A stretch of DNA of 64,000 bases from Austropuccinia psidii (GCA_023105745.1 JALGQZ010000001.1:47987662-48051661), one strand, 5' to 3'; shown: positions 50,182 to 60,954, counted from the stretch's first letter. Notes: generated by a model not told the origin, from the sequence alone. Numbers and translations are program-made.

Positions 50182-51995
50182 TGTAAGGTGTGGATATGAA
50201 ACTTTGATTAAAAATCAAGTACTTTTCCTGTCCTCAAAATTTGTATAAGGTAAAATTCAATTAAAAATAGTATGAAATATTATTTTTAAGAGAAAACACG
50301 CCAAATTTATTGTTTATAACTTTATTAGTATAAAACAATAATATTATAAAAATTTATCCAAAAAATACTCTACAAGAGATATTTTAAGGCTACAAAAGAA
50401 ATTTCTTCAAGAGCAATTTCAATTGGAATTAATTGAGCAAAGAACTGCAAGCAATTAATTAAAGAACAAAGTCTTTAAAAAGAATATTAAAGAGAAAACA
50501 CGCCCAAAAGTGACCAGAGTGAATTTGGAAACAAAGTGACAAAGTTAACAGTGATGAAAGATGCTTTAATTCACTTTTGGGGTGGTTCAGGGGTAAAAAT
50601 GATTATAAGAGTTACAAACAATGATTATAATGATTTTTTCACGTGGTTAAAAGGATTAAAATGATTTAAAAGTGGTGGTTGGAATCTTTGATTGATTGGT
50701 TTAACAGTTTTAAACTAATTAATAAAAGGAAAAGATTCTAACATGAAGAGAAAAGTGGGGCAAAGAAGACATTCTTTTATAGCCATCAATTCTCTTACTC
50801 CAAAAGTAAAATTTACTCTTGTCAGTCGTGAAAAACAGTCTGACAACAGAAAAGCCAATTATGGCATCATTGAACCCTGGTTTAGACCAAAAAGGGCTGG
50901 TTTAAGCCATTTTTAGCCATTTTTAGCCATTTTAGACCCTTAAATCAGCCATTACTATAGCAATACCAGGCCTAGAGCCTTCAAAACACGTCAGAATGTG
51001 TGTCAGAGGCGTAGAAACCAGTTAAAACTGTTTTTATTATGATTGTTTTATCTTAAGGGTAGTTTTACCTTCTTGGCAACAGCTAAAACTACCCCAGTTG
51101 GTATCAAAACCTCATCATCAATTGAGTCCACAGACCCTGTAACTCAATTCCAGGCCAAAAGTGATGAACTTTTGCGTGAATTTTGACATCCCACGCCTGT
51201 CAGCAAGGATTTTGGGGGTCTAGCTCCCCCTTAGAGCTGGAGTTCCTTTTCCCCCCCAAATTTAATCTTTCCAATTTATTTTTTCCTTTAATTCCTCATC
51301 ATGTATTATACTTATAATTTACACATGTAATTCAATTCAATTGTACAGTACAATACAGTAATAATTGACACCTCATATGTAAATCAAAGTTCACTTATGT
51401 AATACACGCGCACATTTTGACATTTCAATTGAATTCAATTGAAAATACTTTAATTCCTCATAACTTCTAAACTAAACACAACACCTTAATTTTAACACAA
51501 AAATTGATGGTTAACACCACATGTGGTGTGAATTAAATTAAGGTTTTGAGGATTTTCAACTTTTGTATTGAAAATACTAAAAACTTAATTTAAGCTTATT
51601 TAGAGTTGAGTTACAAAAATTTCACTCAGAGGTGACCCCACCTGATTTTTTATGAGGAATCCAATGGTGAAATAAAATTTATATGTTTATTTATTGGATA
51701 AAAAGTTATAATAAATTTTATTTAACTTTTTTCCAAATTTATTTATTTTTTCACAATTTTGTTAAAATTTCATTTTTACTTAAATTTTTCAAGTATAAAT
51801 GTAATTTTATATTTACAAAATTTAAAGTAATTTTATTTTTAAATTATAATTAATTTTTTATTTTTAATATAATTTTATATTTATATTTTTTATTTTTATT
51901 TTAATAATATAAATAAATTTATTTTATTTATATTAATATGTTATTTTTTATATTTGTGGTCTTTTGGGTATATGAAATTACCTCTAAGGCTCACA
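50182..51995 (-). repeat. Solo LTR A with exact target-site duplication, nested in D1
   Basis: The 1814-bp copy begins TGTGAGCCTTAGAGG and ends CACCTTACA on the minus strand. GTCCA flanks it at 50177-50181 and 51996-52000. It is almost identical to the 3' LTR of A1, including TATAAAAG and both palindromes, so family A was active recently. It lies in the non-coding 3' part of D1 and breaks no gene. Confidence 0.95.
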
Positions 51996-52052
51996 GTCCA
52001 ACCTCTTCACATTACTCAGATCAAGTAATTTAAAGCACATTTATAGACATAT

Positions 52053-55013
52053 TCAGGCTTGTGGCCTTCTTTCATGTCTAAATCTTCTTAAGAGTTTATC
52101 TGAGTCAGGTATTTCTGATTCTGCCATCCATTCATCTTCATGTACTGGATTTCTATATCTGACAAGATATTCTCTTTGATTTTTACCCCTAAGTCTCCTT
52201 TCTTTAATGACTTTCTTTATCTTTCTGTCTTCATTCTGTTCCACAGGTGGTACAGTTAAAGGAGTTGGGTTTCTTAAAGGAAACAATTCTTTATCAGCTG
52301 GTTGATAAGGGTTTATCAAGGTGACTGGAAATGTGGGGTGTTTATTTTCCAATTCACCACTCAATTCCACTTGAACTGCATTGGTTCCATGTAAGGCAAC
52401 AATAACCAAAGGTCCTACATAAGAATCTTTAAGTTTCTTTGGGCCTTTGATATTATTAAAATTCAAGGTTGAAACTAGAACCAAGTCCCCTACTTTGAAG
52501 TCTGTTACTTTATGACTCTTGTCCCACTTCTGTTTTGCATAATCAAAAGCATCATCCATACTTTGTTTTGCATGGTTTTTTACTTTATCAAGCATTAATT
52601 TGAAGCTGGAAGCTGTAGGATGAATGTCAATCAAGTCTTTCCTCACTGTGTCTGCTGGGAGTCTTGGATTCCATCCTTTCTCTAAGATAGCAGGAGTTTG
52701 TCCTGTGGAAGAATGGACTGATGTCTTGTATGCCAATTCTAATGCAGGTATCAGAGTGCACCAGTCATGGGTAAAGCCATCTGAGTCTTTGAATTCTAAT
52801 CCATAAGCACAAAATGTCCTGATCATGTCTTCTAAAGTTTGAATCATCCTCTCTGCTAGCCCATCTGTTTGAGGGTGATATGCTGTAGAGAATGATAACT
52901 TAGTCCCAAACAATCTATGAAGATTGGTCCAAAGTGCAGATGTGAACTTGGGGTCTCTGTCACTTATGATATTCTTAAATAATCCTGTATGAGAAATAAC
53001 TCTACTCCATAAAAGAAGAGCTGTATCCATAGCAGTGTCATCTTTATGACATGGTAAGAATATGGGAGTTTTGCTATATCTGTCTACAATGACTAAACAA
53101 GCATTATAACTTTTGTCACCACTTGGAGGAAGTGCTGTGACCCAATCCATGTGAACAACTTCCCAAGGGGATTTTGGTTCTTGAATATGGATCATCAATC
53201 CAAATTTCTTGCCTGTACTCCTGTTTGCTTTTTGGCATCTATCACAGGTATGGCAATACTCAATGGTTTCTTTTCTCCAAGATGGCCACCATGCACAGTT
53301 CTTCACCTTTTCAAGTGTTCTGTCTTCTGATAGGTGTCCAGAGTAAATGCTATCATGGCATTCATGAAGAATGGTATTGATGAGCAATCTACTACACAGT
53401 GTCATCACACAAGAATGTTTTGTTCTATGGTAAATAATCCCATCAAAAAAGTGAAATCTTCCTTCAGAATAGGAATTTTTCCAAACTTCATGCAGTGCAT
53501 TAACCAAAGATGTGTCTTTGCAGTCTTTATCCAATAAAGAAGTCAAGATATGGCAATTCTTGTCTTGTTTATAAGACTCTCTGACCTCTTCAAAGAATTC
53601 AGTCCCAATATCAGTTATGTTAATTCCTTCAATTGGAATCTGTGGTTCAGCTTCCAAAGGTACATAAGCTGGGTTATCAGGAGTGTTGGCTAAAGCCCAT
53701 CTACTAATTCCATCAGCATTTTTGTGAATGTTGCCTGCTTTATGAACTATAGTCATGTTTCCTCTATATTCTTGAATGGCTATTTGCCATCTCAACATAT
53801 GTCTGTTGGGAGTTTTCATGTTAAGAAGTGATTTCATGGCATTACAGTCAGTTATCACTTCAAAAACACTGCCATCAAGGTAATAGTGTAATTTCTCAAG
53901 TGCCCATACCAAACATAAGCAGTCCATTTGGCTTGCACCATATCTGGCTTCTGTTGGTTTGATTTGTCTTGAGATATAACAAACTAGTCCTTCTGTAGGT
54001 TTGTCATCAATAATTTGGACTTGGTGTAGGGCTGCCCCTAATCCCTCTCCACATGCATCAATGTACAATTTAAAAGGAATATTCCAGTCACGCATGAGGA
54101 GTAAAGGTGCTTCTGTAAGGGCTTTCTTTATCTTCTCATAAGCTTTAATTCTTTCCTGTGTAATTTCAAATACAGTCTGTTGATCACAGATTCTATAAAG
54201 TGACTTGGCTAGAATTGCAAAGTCTTTCAAGTGTTGCCTATAGTAGCTAGCAAATCCAAGAAAAGACATCATTTCTTTTTGATTCTTGGGTAGTGGCTTA
54301 AGTAACACTGCTGCTACTTTATTCTTGTCAATACCCAAACTCAAACCAGAAACAACATGTCCTAATGCTTTGAGTTCTTCAAAACCAAAATTGCATTTCT
54401 TAAGTGAAATTTTCATGTTCACTTCTGCAACTTTATGAAGTACCCTTGCAAGTCTTTCAAGGTGCAAAGACCATGAGTCAGAACATATAATAATATCATC
54501 AATATAAATGATAAGCCATCCTTCAGACAATTCTGTGGGGAAGATGGTATTCATCATTCTTTGATAATGAGATGGAGCATTCTTAATACCAAATGGCATT
54601 CTAAGATACTCAAAAATACCACAGTGAGTGATAATTCTAAGTAATTTCCTAGCTTTAGGCGTCAAAACATTTTGATGGAAGCCTTTTAATGCATCCATTG
54701 ATGTTATATACTTGGCCTTAGACAATTGAGTCAAGGTTTCTTGGATTCTAGGGATTTGATACCTATCTGGAACTGTGTAGGTATTCAAAGCTCTAAAATC
54801 TCCAACCATTCTTGACTTATCATTATGCCATGCAATAATAACAGGTGTTGTCACTTCAACTTCCTCATTATGGCCTACTTTCCTTAGCACACCAAGTTGG
54901 ATCAACTCTTGGATATGTTTTTCCAAGGCCTCTCTAGCTCTGGGACTGGCTGGATAAGCTGGTCTTCTAAGTACTGGAGGATATGGTCTATAAATATTAA
55001 GAGTAATATCAAT
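52053..55013 (-). CDS. Pol of element D1: RT, RNase H, integrase, chromodomain-like tail
   Basis: This open frame follows directly, in frame, on the TAA at 55014-55016 that separates it from the protease. RT carries YIDD at 54495-54506. RNase H shows IDACGEGLG, then QMDCLCLVW where A1 and B have an E (B reads QMKCLFLVW), so the catalytic Glu is Asp (codon at 53922-53924), then ITDCN. Integrase has an intact H-x6-H...C-x2-C finger and D (53145-53147), D (52959-52961), E (52851-52853) with 35 residues between the last two. The chromodomain-like tail covers about 52240-52070. It is open from end to end. Expression as Gag-Pol would need read-through of the TAA. Confidence 0.93.
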   Translation of the reverse strand: MDITLNIYRPYPPVLRRPAYPASPRAREALEKHIQELIQLGVLRKVGHNEEVEVTTPVIIAWHNDKSRMVGDFRALNTYTVPDRYQIPRIQETLTQLSKAKYITSMDALKGFHQNVLTPKARKLLRIITHCGIFEYLRMPFGIKNAPSHYQRMMNTIFPTELSEGWLIIYIDDIIICSDSWSLHLERLARVLHKVAEVNMKISLKKCNFGFEELKALGHVVSGLSLGIDKNKVAAVLLKPLPKNQKEMMSFLGFASYYRQHLKDFAILAKSLYRICDQQTVFEITQERIKAYEKIKKALTEAPLLLMRDWNIPFKLYIDACGEGLGAALHQVQIIDDKPTEGLVCYISRQIKPTEARYGASQMDCLCLVWALEKLHYYLDGSVFEVITDCNAMKSLLNMKTPNRHMLRWQIAIQEYRGNMTIVHKAGNIHKNADGISRWALANTPDNPAYVPLEAEPQIPIEGINITDIGTEFFEEVRESYKQDKNCHILTSLLDKDCKDTSLVNALHEVWKNSYSEGRFHFFDGIIYHRTKHSCVMTLCSRLLINTILHECHDSIYSGHLSEDRTLEKVKNCAWWPSWRKETIEYCHTCDRCQKANRSTGKKFGLMIHIQEPKSPWEVVHMDWVTALPPSGDKSYNACLVIVDRYSKTPIFLPCHKDDTAMDTALLLWSRVISHTGLFKNIISDRDPKFTSALWTNLHRLFGTKLSFSTAYHPQTDGLAERMIQTLEDMIRTFCAYGLEFKDSDGFTHDWCTLIPALELAYKTSVHSSTGQTPAILEKGWNPRLPADTVRKDLIDIHPTASSFKLMLDKVKNHAKQSMDDAFDYAKQKWDKSHKVTDFKVGDLVLVSTLNFNNIKGPKKLKDSYVGPLVIVALHGTNAVQVELSGELENKHPTFPVTLINPYQPADKELFPLRNPTPLTVPPVEQNEDRKIKKVIKERRLRGKNQREYLVRYRNPVHEDEWMAESEIPDSDKLLRRFRHERRPQA

Positions 55014-55700
55014 TTAATGTCCCCTTATAGCGCCTAATGGTTCATTATCAGATGCAAAGGCATTATTGTATGTATATAATACATCAATAAGTTCATTCCT
55101 CATCTTTGGTGACAATGATGGATTAATTTGTGCTACAACAAGTTGTTTAGACACAAATTCATCTTTGTAAGTATCTTTGACAGAAGATACTACAGATATC
55201 TGTTTTGGCATATTAGAGAAAGCAAATTTTTGTCTTTTGTTATCTCCAATTGTGAAATATCTGTCCTTATGGTTATTTATATCAATACCATAAATATTTA
55301 GGTAATCATTTCCAAGAATGATGTGCTGAGATGTGCAATTATCCATTACTACAATCTCAGTTTTCATTCTTACACTTCCTGCTGGATGTGGGAATACAAT
55401 ATTAGTGTCCAATATGCCCAAGGGGTACATATTGTTACTGGCACTACTGAATTGTACACCTTCTATTGGTAATAGATGGTTTTTCCATTCAGGAAGTATA
55501 ATTTGGAGATAATCTTTTCCAACACAAGTGCAAAATGCCCCTGTATCCAAATTTACTTTGGCTTCAATATCACTCATCAGAACTGATGTGATACAGGATG
55601 CTCCAGCAGTATAACCCTTTCCTCTAGCAGGTTTTGTTTTACACATTCTGGCATCTTGGATATTGATCAGGTTGCAGCAATCCTCACTGTACTGTGGCAA
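55014..55700 (-). CDS. Protease and PR-RT linker of element D1, ending in a premature TAA
   Basis: The retropepsin motif is intact (NLDTGAFCTCVG). The frame is open upstream to about 55772, overlapping the end of gag, and lies in the -1 (or +2) frame relative to gag. It runs through the ILGNDYLNIYGIDI segment and ends at EPLGAIRGH followed by TAA (55014-55016). In A1 the corresponding codon is GAA (Glu), so the stop is probably a single base change. Without it, protease and RT would be one frame. Confidence 0.9.
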   Translation of the reverse strand: MPQYSEDCCNLINIQDARMCKTKPARGKGYTAGASCITSVLMSDIEAKVNLDTGAFCTCVGKDYLQIILPEWKNHLLPIEGVQFSSASNNMYPLGILDTNIVFPHPAGSVRMKTEIVVMDNCTSQHIILGNDYLNIYGIDINNHKDRYFTIGDNKRQKFAFSNMPKQISVVSSVKDTYKDEFVSKQLVVAQINPSLSPKMRNELIDVLYTYNNAFASDNEPLGAIRGH

Positions 55701-56893
55701 GTGGGTATGGACTTCTGTGACCTCAAAGAAAGCTGAAATGTTTTCAATGGATAGTCCTCCACTGGTGTATCTTCAGAGACTGCAGAATCTTGATCAGACT
55801 CTTCTTTCTCCTCAGTACACTGAATTTCTTCAATGACTTGAACTTCATTGATTTTTGTCTTCTTAGGGCAAGTGTTGGCTAAATGTGAAGTACTTCCACA
55901 TTTATGACACTTCAAGACAGGTCTTTCTGGTCTTCTTTCTTCTCTAGGAATCTTTGAGACTATTTTGGACTCTATTGGGTTTTTAACCCAAGTTTTACCA
56001 ATTCTTGTTCTGGTAATGATATCTTCCATAGCATTAATGTAGTCCTCTGTTGAACAGGGTTCCACACATCTGCTTTTGATAGCATGTTCCAGTTCTCCTC
56101 CACACTTTCTTAATATTTTCATATTAATCATAGTGTCAGACATATCTGGGTGTAAAGCAGATAATCTGTATTTTTGTTTGAAGAACCAAGTAAGGGGTTT
56201 GTCTTTTTCTGAGTTAAAAATGGCACTTTCAAAAGCATTCTCCATTTTAAACCTCCAAGAATTATTGGCCCATTTGGTAATCACTTCAGATTTCCACCAA
56301 GACCAGTCATGTTTACCATGATCAATCCTCATTTTGTAATACCATTTCTTTGCAGTTCTGGTAAACACACAGTGTAATTTTCCCACTATGATTTCATCAG
56401 GTATATTAAAGTCTTCTTGCAACATATCAATAGTCCTGATGAATTCAATATGGTTGTATTCTCCTTCACCAGAGAATGTTGGCCATTCTTCTATTTTGGG
56501 AATATCTCTTGCAGAGTAGGCTTTTTCTCCTAAGAATGGAGTCAAACGTTCTTTTACAGAAAGTTTTTCTTCAGTCAAAGGTGTAGAATGTCTTGGCATA
56601 TGTGGTTCATGATTCTTATGAATTTGCTCCACACTTGCAATTATATCATTCTTCAATTTCTGCTTCTCACTGTCACTTTTTGCTAAATGTATAGCAAATT
56701 GATTGGTGTTCTTAACTATTTGTAAGACATGGTATTCAAGAGTTTTAACTCTATCATTTACTTTAAAAATGGAAGGATCCTCTGTGTCATTATTTTTACA
56801 TTGGTTCTCAATTCTTTCACAAGCATTGCTAATTGACTCAAGGGTGACAGTTGTCAATTGATGCCAATCAGAATGTTGCTTGTCATTTTTCTT
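55667..56893 (-). CDS. Gag core and zinc knuckle of element D1
   Basis: Gag forms the particle that packages the element's RNA. The reading is open from just after the TGA at 56894-56896 to 55667. It contains a coiled-coil-like part, the gag core (EWPTFSGEGEYNHIEFIRTID near 56500-56435), the W-rich WWKSEVITKWANNSWRF segment shared with A1, and a CCHC knuckle CHKCGSTSHLANTC (about 55912-55871). It is in frame with ORF-a upstream; no ATG is needed if the TGA is a recent mutation. The last ~30 codons overlap the protease frame. Confidence 0.9.
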   Translation of the reverse strand, partial: KKNDKQHSDWHQLTTVTLESISNACERIENQCKNNDTEDPSIFKVNDRVKTLEYHVLQIVKNTNQFAIHLAKSDSEKQKLKNDIIASVEQIHKNHEPHMPRHSTPLTEEKLSVKERLTPFLGEKAYSARDIPKIEEWPTFSGEGEYNHIEFIRTIDMLQEDFNIPDEIIVGKLHCVFTRTAKKWYYKMRIDHGKHDWSWWKSEVITKWANNSWRFKMENAFESAIFNSEKDKPLTWFFKQKYRLSALHPDMSDTMINMKILRKCGGELEHAIKSRCVEPCSTEDYINAMEDIITRTRIGKTWVKNPIESKIVSKIPREERRPERPVLKCHKCGSTSHLANTCPKKTKINEVQVIEEIQCTEEKEESDQDSAVSEDTPVEDYPLKTFQLSLRSQKSIPTCHSTVRIAAT

Positions 56894-57754
56894 TCAATCA
56901 TTGATGTCTAATGTAATTTGCTTCAACTTTGACTCAAGTTTTCCAATTTCTACACTAAGACTTCTATGTACATCATTTATTTGCGTGGAAAAGTCCTGTT
57001 CATCCTTTCCTGCTCCTTGGCTGTGAATTCCATAAGAGTTCTGGCCATATGGAAGACACTGTCCACGGCTGAAGGCTCCAATTTGGGGATCCTGTACCCT
57101 TGTGGGTGAGGTCTGTGCAAATTGGCTTTGCCTTTGCCCTTGCCTTGATGGTTCTTGGGACCTCTCTGTTTCTTTTGAGGTCCTTTGGGCTTGTCCTTGG
57201 ATGCTTCTGGAGCTGGTTTGGAGCTGGTAGATGCCACTGGTGCCTCTGTCTCCAAAGCTGGAGTCATTTCCAACTCTTTCTTCTGGTCTATGGATAAAAG
57301 ACTTTGGTTCTTCAACCAATTCTTTATCTTTTTGACCTTGTCTTTGCAAGACAGGGGGCTCCATCCTCCTAAGAGTTCTATGGTCTTCTCCTGACCCAGA
57401 AAGCTCTTGATGTGTAAGTAAGAGTTCATGGCCCCCTGCCAAAGGCTTGGGCAGATTTCCCACTCCTCTTCCTTGGCTGCTCTGAAGCAGTTTTTGTACT
57501 GGCATTGATATATTTCTATTGCTGCCACCTGAAAGTGGTTCAGCCCTGGAAATATTACCATAAATCAGTTCAGGCTCAGAATTTACGTCAAAATCTGTTG
57601 GTACAGACCTTGGGGAATGGGGGGCAACTCTGGCATCCTCCAGATGTGTCTTTCTTGTGGAAGATTTGGCACTTCTGGATTTGGTCTTGCCTCTTCCTTG
57701 TCCACATCCATATGGTTGGACTGAATAGTTGCTTCCATTTCTGGTATGCACCAT
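56894..57754 (-). CDS. ORF-a: N-terminal gag frame of element D1
   Basis: ORF-a starts at the ATG at 57754 and ends with TGA at 56894-56896. The product is basic, Ser/Gln/Arg-rich, low-complexity and probably disordered, with a helical end (SVEIGKLESKLKQITLDIND). It is in the same frame as gag, separated by that one TGA, so it is likely to be the N-terminus of Gag. E has the same segment without a stop at the equivalent place. It overlaps ORF-b over its whole 3' two thirds. Its function beyond that is unknown. Confidence 0.75.
   Translation of the reverse strand: MVHTRNGSNYSVQPYGCGQGRGKTKSRSAKSSTRKTHLEDARVAPHSPRSVPTDFDVNSEPELIYGNISRAEPLSGGSNRNISMPVQKLLQSSQGRGVGNLPKPLAGGHELLLTHQELSGSGEDHRTLRRMEPPVLQRQGQKDKELVEEPKSFIHRPEERVGNDSSFGDRGTSGIYQLQTSSRSIQGQAQRTSKETERSQEPSRQGQRQSQFAQTSPTRVQDPQIGAFSRGQCLPYGQNSYGIHSQGAGKDEQDFSTQINDVHRSLSVEIGKLESKLKQITLDIND
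56977..57561 (-). CDS. ORF-b: overlapping +1-frame protein of element D1
   Basis: This 194-codon ORF starts with an ATG at 57561, 199 bases after the tool-independent start of ORF-a's frame, in the +1 frame, and lies wholly inside ORF-a. It has a helical N-terminal half (KIKNWLKNQSLLS..KKELEM), a Lys/Gly/Pro-rich linker and a C-terminal segment QGYRIP...VFHMARTLMEFTAKEQ ending FPRK. The C-terminal words are conserved in A2 and E, and a counterpart of similar plan exists in C1. Function is unknown; an RNA-binding or particle-associated accessory protein is possible because of the basic linker. A longer spliced form is considered under the candidate introns. Confidence 0.65.
   Translation of the reverse strand: MVIFPGLNHFQVAAIEIYQCQYKNCFRAAKEEEWEICPSLWQGAMNSYLHIKSFLGQEKTIELLGGWSPLSCKDKVKKIKNWLKNQSLLSIDQKKELEMTPALETEAPVASTSSKPAPEASKDKPKGPQKKQRGPKNHQGKGKGKANLHRPHPQGYRIPKLEPSAVDSVFHMARTLMEFTAKEQERMNRTFPRK
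57546..57608 (-). other. Candidate 63-nt intron in ORF-b of D1
   Basis: On the minus strand it starts GTCTGT, has a CTGAT branch-like motif and ends TTCCAG. It removes two in-frame stops (TAA, TGA) that otherwise separate ORF-b from the upstream piece reading RHIWRMPELPPIPQ, which is conserved in E as RHIWRMP. The length and signals suit fungal introns. This is inference only. Confidence 0.35.
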
Positions 57755-57805
57755 TTTCACGTCAATTTAAAGATAAAAGGTGAAAATATAAGATAAAATA
57801 CACAC
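57741..57805 (-). other. Candidate 65-nt intron in the D1 leader
   Basis: On the minus strand it starts GTGTGT, contains TTGAC as a possible branch point and ends ACCAG. Splicing would join the acidic open stretch at 57965-57806 (SPESSEAESEDSIEVQ) in frame to the ORF-b frame at 57740, and would remove the ATG of ORF-a. It could thus switch between the two overlapping products. This is not proved. Confidence 0.3.
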
Positions 57806-58357
57806 CTTTTGGTGGTAATTTAGCTTTTTCTGAGTTGAATAAGGTGCCTCTTTTAGCAATCTGCACCTCAATACTGTCTTCAGATTCTGCTTCTGAAGAT
57901 TCAGGACTATTGATGTATGTTTTACTGAGTCTGTTTCCAGCTGCACAGTATTTGATTAAAGACACTTAAAGAGAAAAGAAAAATATGATAAAAGAAATTA
58001 TTTTGGTGTTTTAAGATATTTTTTAAAAGATTTTTTATAAATTTTATTATTTTTTTAATATTAAAAAAAATTATTCTTTTTAAAGAAAAAAAATTAAAAT
58101 TTAAGATTTTGAATGAAAATTAATTCAGAGTAACTCAAAGAATAATTTTATAAGCTTTTGGATGTGAAAAAGCCACGTGTAAAACAGTATAAAATTAAAC
58201 CAAATTCCTCAATGAAAAAGATTTCCAAAACAATTTCAAAAATAAGAATTATTTTGACTTTAAAATGAAAGAAAAAAATATTAAATTAATATATTTTAGA
58301 GCTTAAAAATATATTAATTAAGGGTACAAGGTTCAAAAAACACGGCCAGGCCCCAAA
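57806..58357 (-). other. Leader and primer-binding site of D1
   Basis: The part near the LTR reads TGGGGCCTGGCCGTG (58355-58341, minus) two bases after the LTR end, the expected primer-binding site. It is like that of C1 with one G fewer. 58340-57966 is AT-rich with no gene. 57965-57806 is an open acidic stretch (no ATG; it starts after a TTTCTCTTTAAG pyrimidine-AG motif) that may be an upstream exon of ORF-b. Confidence 0.6.
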
Positions 58358-60256
58358 TGTAAGATGTGACTATGAAACTGGAGATAATATTACTATTAAT
58401 CAACAGTACTATGTCTGTTCATATGAAATATAATAATAAAATATTATTATAACCACAATTAAATAATTAAAGAATTATTTCTTTCACGTGTTAAGCACTA
58501 CTAGTGATTTTAACAGTGAGCAAGTAATTGTCTACGAGAATCAATTACAAGAAGAATTTAATAATAAAATTATTTTAATATATAATTATCTTTTGCAAGA
58601 ATAATTATAAAGATAATTCTTGAAGAAAACTATTACTAGAGAAAAACTTTAAGAATTAAGAATGAATGACTCACTAATACTCCAAAGAACTTATTGATAG
58701 ATAAGAGTAGAGAAATTTGATGTGAAATTGTGGATTTAAGGGATCAAAAGGATTTATAACAGTATTACAACAATATATAGTTGGATTCCATGATTTCAAG
58801 TCTTTCTGGATGATTTTGAAAGATTTAAAACACTTAAGAATAGTTTTAAGTAATACTTACTTGTTGGTAATAATGATTTAATAAATTGATAAGATGATTT
58901 CTGGAAAAAACAGCAAGAAGAGGCTTCTTTTAAGTCAACAACAGCTCACAGAGGCGTGCCATGGAGCAAACTGAAAAACCAGTGAGTGAGAAAACAATAA
59001 ACCCTTTTGGATTAATGATTGCATCATCTGTTGTCACGTAAGATTATCATAATTACTTAATTGATGCTTTTACGTGACTACCAACCCCAATATGGTTAAG
59101 AATAAAAGGAGTAACATCTGTAAATCTTTTTTTTATTCTAAAATAATCATTGATTTCTCAAAGTTATCAATGTTATTTCCAATTTCATCACAGGTTGTAA
59201 TTACTGTGAATTTTTGAAGATTCAGTGTTTCACGTAGAATGGTCAAAAATGGACTGTAAGTAAAACTTTTAATTTTATTAGTAAAACCATAATTCTTTTG
59301 GGTTGTACCATAGATGATACAGTTCTTCATTGGTCCTGAAAGATTCAGAAGGATTCATTAAGAATTGTATTTTTAATGAATTTTTGAAGTTTTTACTTCA
59401 TTTCTACGTAGAATTGCAAATAGCAGTATTTTGCTGGTTGCTATGAGGTAAATCAATGAATATGGATCCCAAAAGGGTTTAATTACTCTTTTAGGGTCTA
59501 GTCATAGAAAGTCATCAAGAATTTACGTGGTTACAGGAGTCTAAGTAGCTCATTACCTCCTTAGCACGTCAAAATAGCAGGTTATTTGCTATTTTTCTTA
59601 TGATTACAGTAGGTGTAACTTGGTAACCAAGTTCCCAAAGAGTTTTAGTTTACCAATTGGGCCAAGATGAGCCATGGATCCATGCTCTGGAGCTATCCAC
59701 GCCTCTGAGGCCTCAGAAGTTGGGTACCCTGGCTCTCTTTGATGTCTTTTGTCCCCCTTGCTTATTTTTTACGTCAAAATAGTAATTTAAGCTTAAAGTG
59801 AGATATCCACTATGGGTGTACCAAAAGTCCATGTAAGAATACCATGATATTAAGTGCTCAAAACATGCATAACACTATTCTTAGTGTATACATAACATGG
59901 GATTTCTCACTTTCCCATTATTTTGCCTAAAAATCAAGAAAAAGAAAAATTTTCACGGATCTTTTATGTGGTATTAATGATGTGGTATTGAAGTATTTTC
60001 CATTTTACCACCTCAAATACTTAAATTGAGCTTATTCACTCTATGTAGCTACCCTAGGTGAATTTTTGTGTAGAATCCAAATCTGGTCTTAAATCCATGG
60101 ATTTACTTACTCAATAAAAAGTTATTCACCTTTTCTGAAATTGAAAATGATGAATTTTGGATATATGCATGACTTATGAGTTTTGCATAATTCAAAATTT
60201 CTTTTTAAGATAATTGTGGCCTATTTGGGTATGTAAAATATACCTCAAGGCTCACA
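58358..60256 (-). repeat. 5' LTR of element D1
   Basis: The 1899-bp LTR matches 48172-50093 almost base for base, apart from a 23-bp deletion between AATAATAAAA direct repeats. It ends CTCACA at 60256 on the plus strand, followed by the TSD TCTGT. No clear TATAAA box is seen; CTTAAAAG occurs where other families have their TATA. Confidence 0.94.
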
Positions 60257-60954
60257 TCTGTCCTCATTTCTTCTGAGGTTTCATATGTCCAATCCATGAA
60301 TTAGGCCAATTTCGTCCATGTGAATTTGTTTTCAAACTCATGAGTGTTGATTGTAGTCTCAGTTATTAATTCTGCATCAATTGAGTCAGAACTATCAAAC
60401 CTATTGGTAGGTACAACTATTTTTTGCTTTTGTGTACTTCTTGGACTAAGTCCATCAGCTTTTTCATGAATGGGTCTGCTTCTTTCTTCCACTGTTTGAA
60501 AGAAGTTTTGTTTCTCCCTTGGGCTCCTTTTCTCCTGTTGGAAACTATGTGGAATGGTTGGGGAGCCTTGGATGAAGTTTCCTTTGGCTTGTAAGGCCTG
60601 GAACTGCTGGATTGTTGTGGGGAAGATGGGACTTCTTCTTCCATTTCTCGGGGTACCTGAATCTGACTGGGCTCTTCCTTGTGCCAAGATCTCTCTATGG
60701 CTTGTATGGATGCCTGGTTCTCTTTGATTCTGATTGCTCTTTCTTGCAAGAGTTTGAAATTCTTGTTGGTTTTCCAACCTTGCATATCTGTCATAAGTTC
60801 TGTCCAAGCCATTTGCTTGAGACAGATCTTCTGAGTTGTTATCCCCACCTCTGCCCATGATGCTGCCATAGTGAAAATTTTGTTGTCCATGCTCCATGTG
60901 AAGAGGTCTTTCAGGAGTTTGTGTATTTGAAGGACCTGTGCTGCATCTGTCCAA
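60257..60954 (-). pseudogene. ORF-a of element C1 and start of its gag (cut by D1)
   Basis: ORF-a is open from about 60954 to a TAA at 60301-60303 (217 codons, Ser/Gln/Arg-rich). Two codons after the TAA an ATG at 60294-60292 opens gag in the same frame (MDWTYETSEE). Gag continues across the D1 insertion at 48171. C2 also has a stop at nearly the same place (TAG near 12650), so separation of ORF-a and gag may be a family C feature rather than decay. Confidence 0.65.

Larger units (their letters stand above)
48172..60256 (-). mobile_element. Nearly complete Ty3/Gypsy element D1, nested in gag of C1
   Basis: The 5' LTR (60256-58358) and 3' LTR (50093-48172) look nearly identical and have TG...CA ends. 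TCTGT flanks the element exactly (48167-48171 and 60257-60261). Inside are a primer-binding site, ORF-a and ORF-b, gag with a CCHC knuckle, protease, RT, RNase H, integrase and a chromodomain-like tail, then a polypurine tract. A solo LTR A sits between pol and that tract. Only two stop codons interrupt the main Gag-Pol reading. It is the best preserved full-length element here. Confidence 0.96.
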
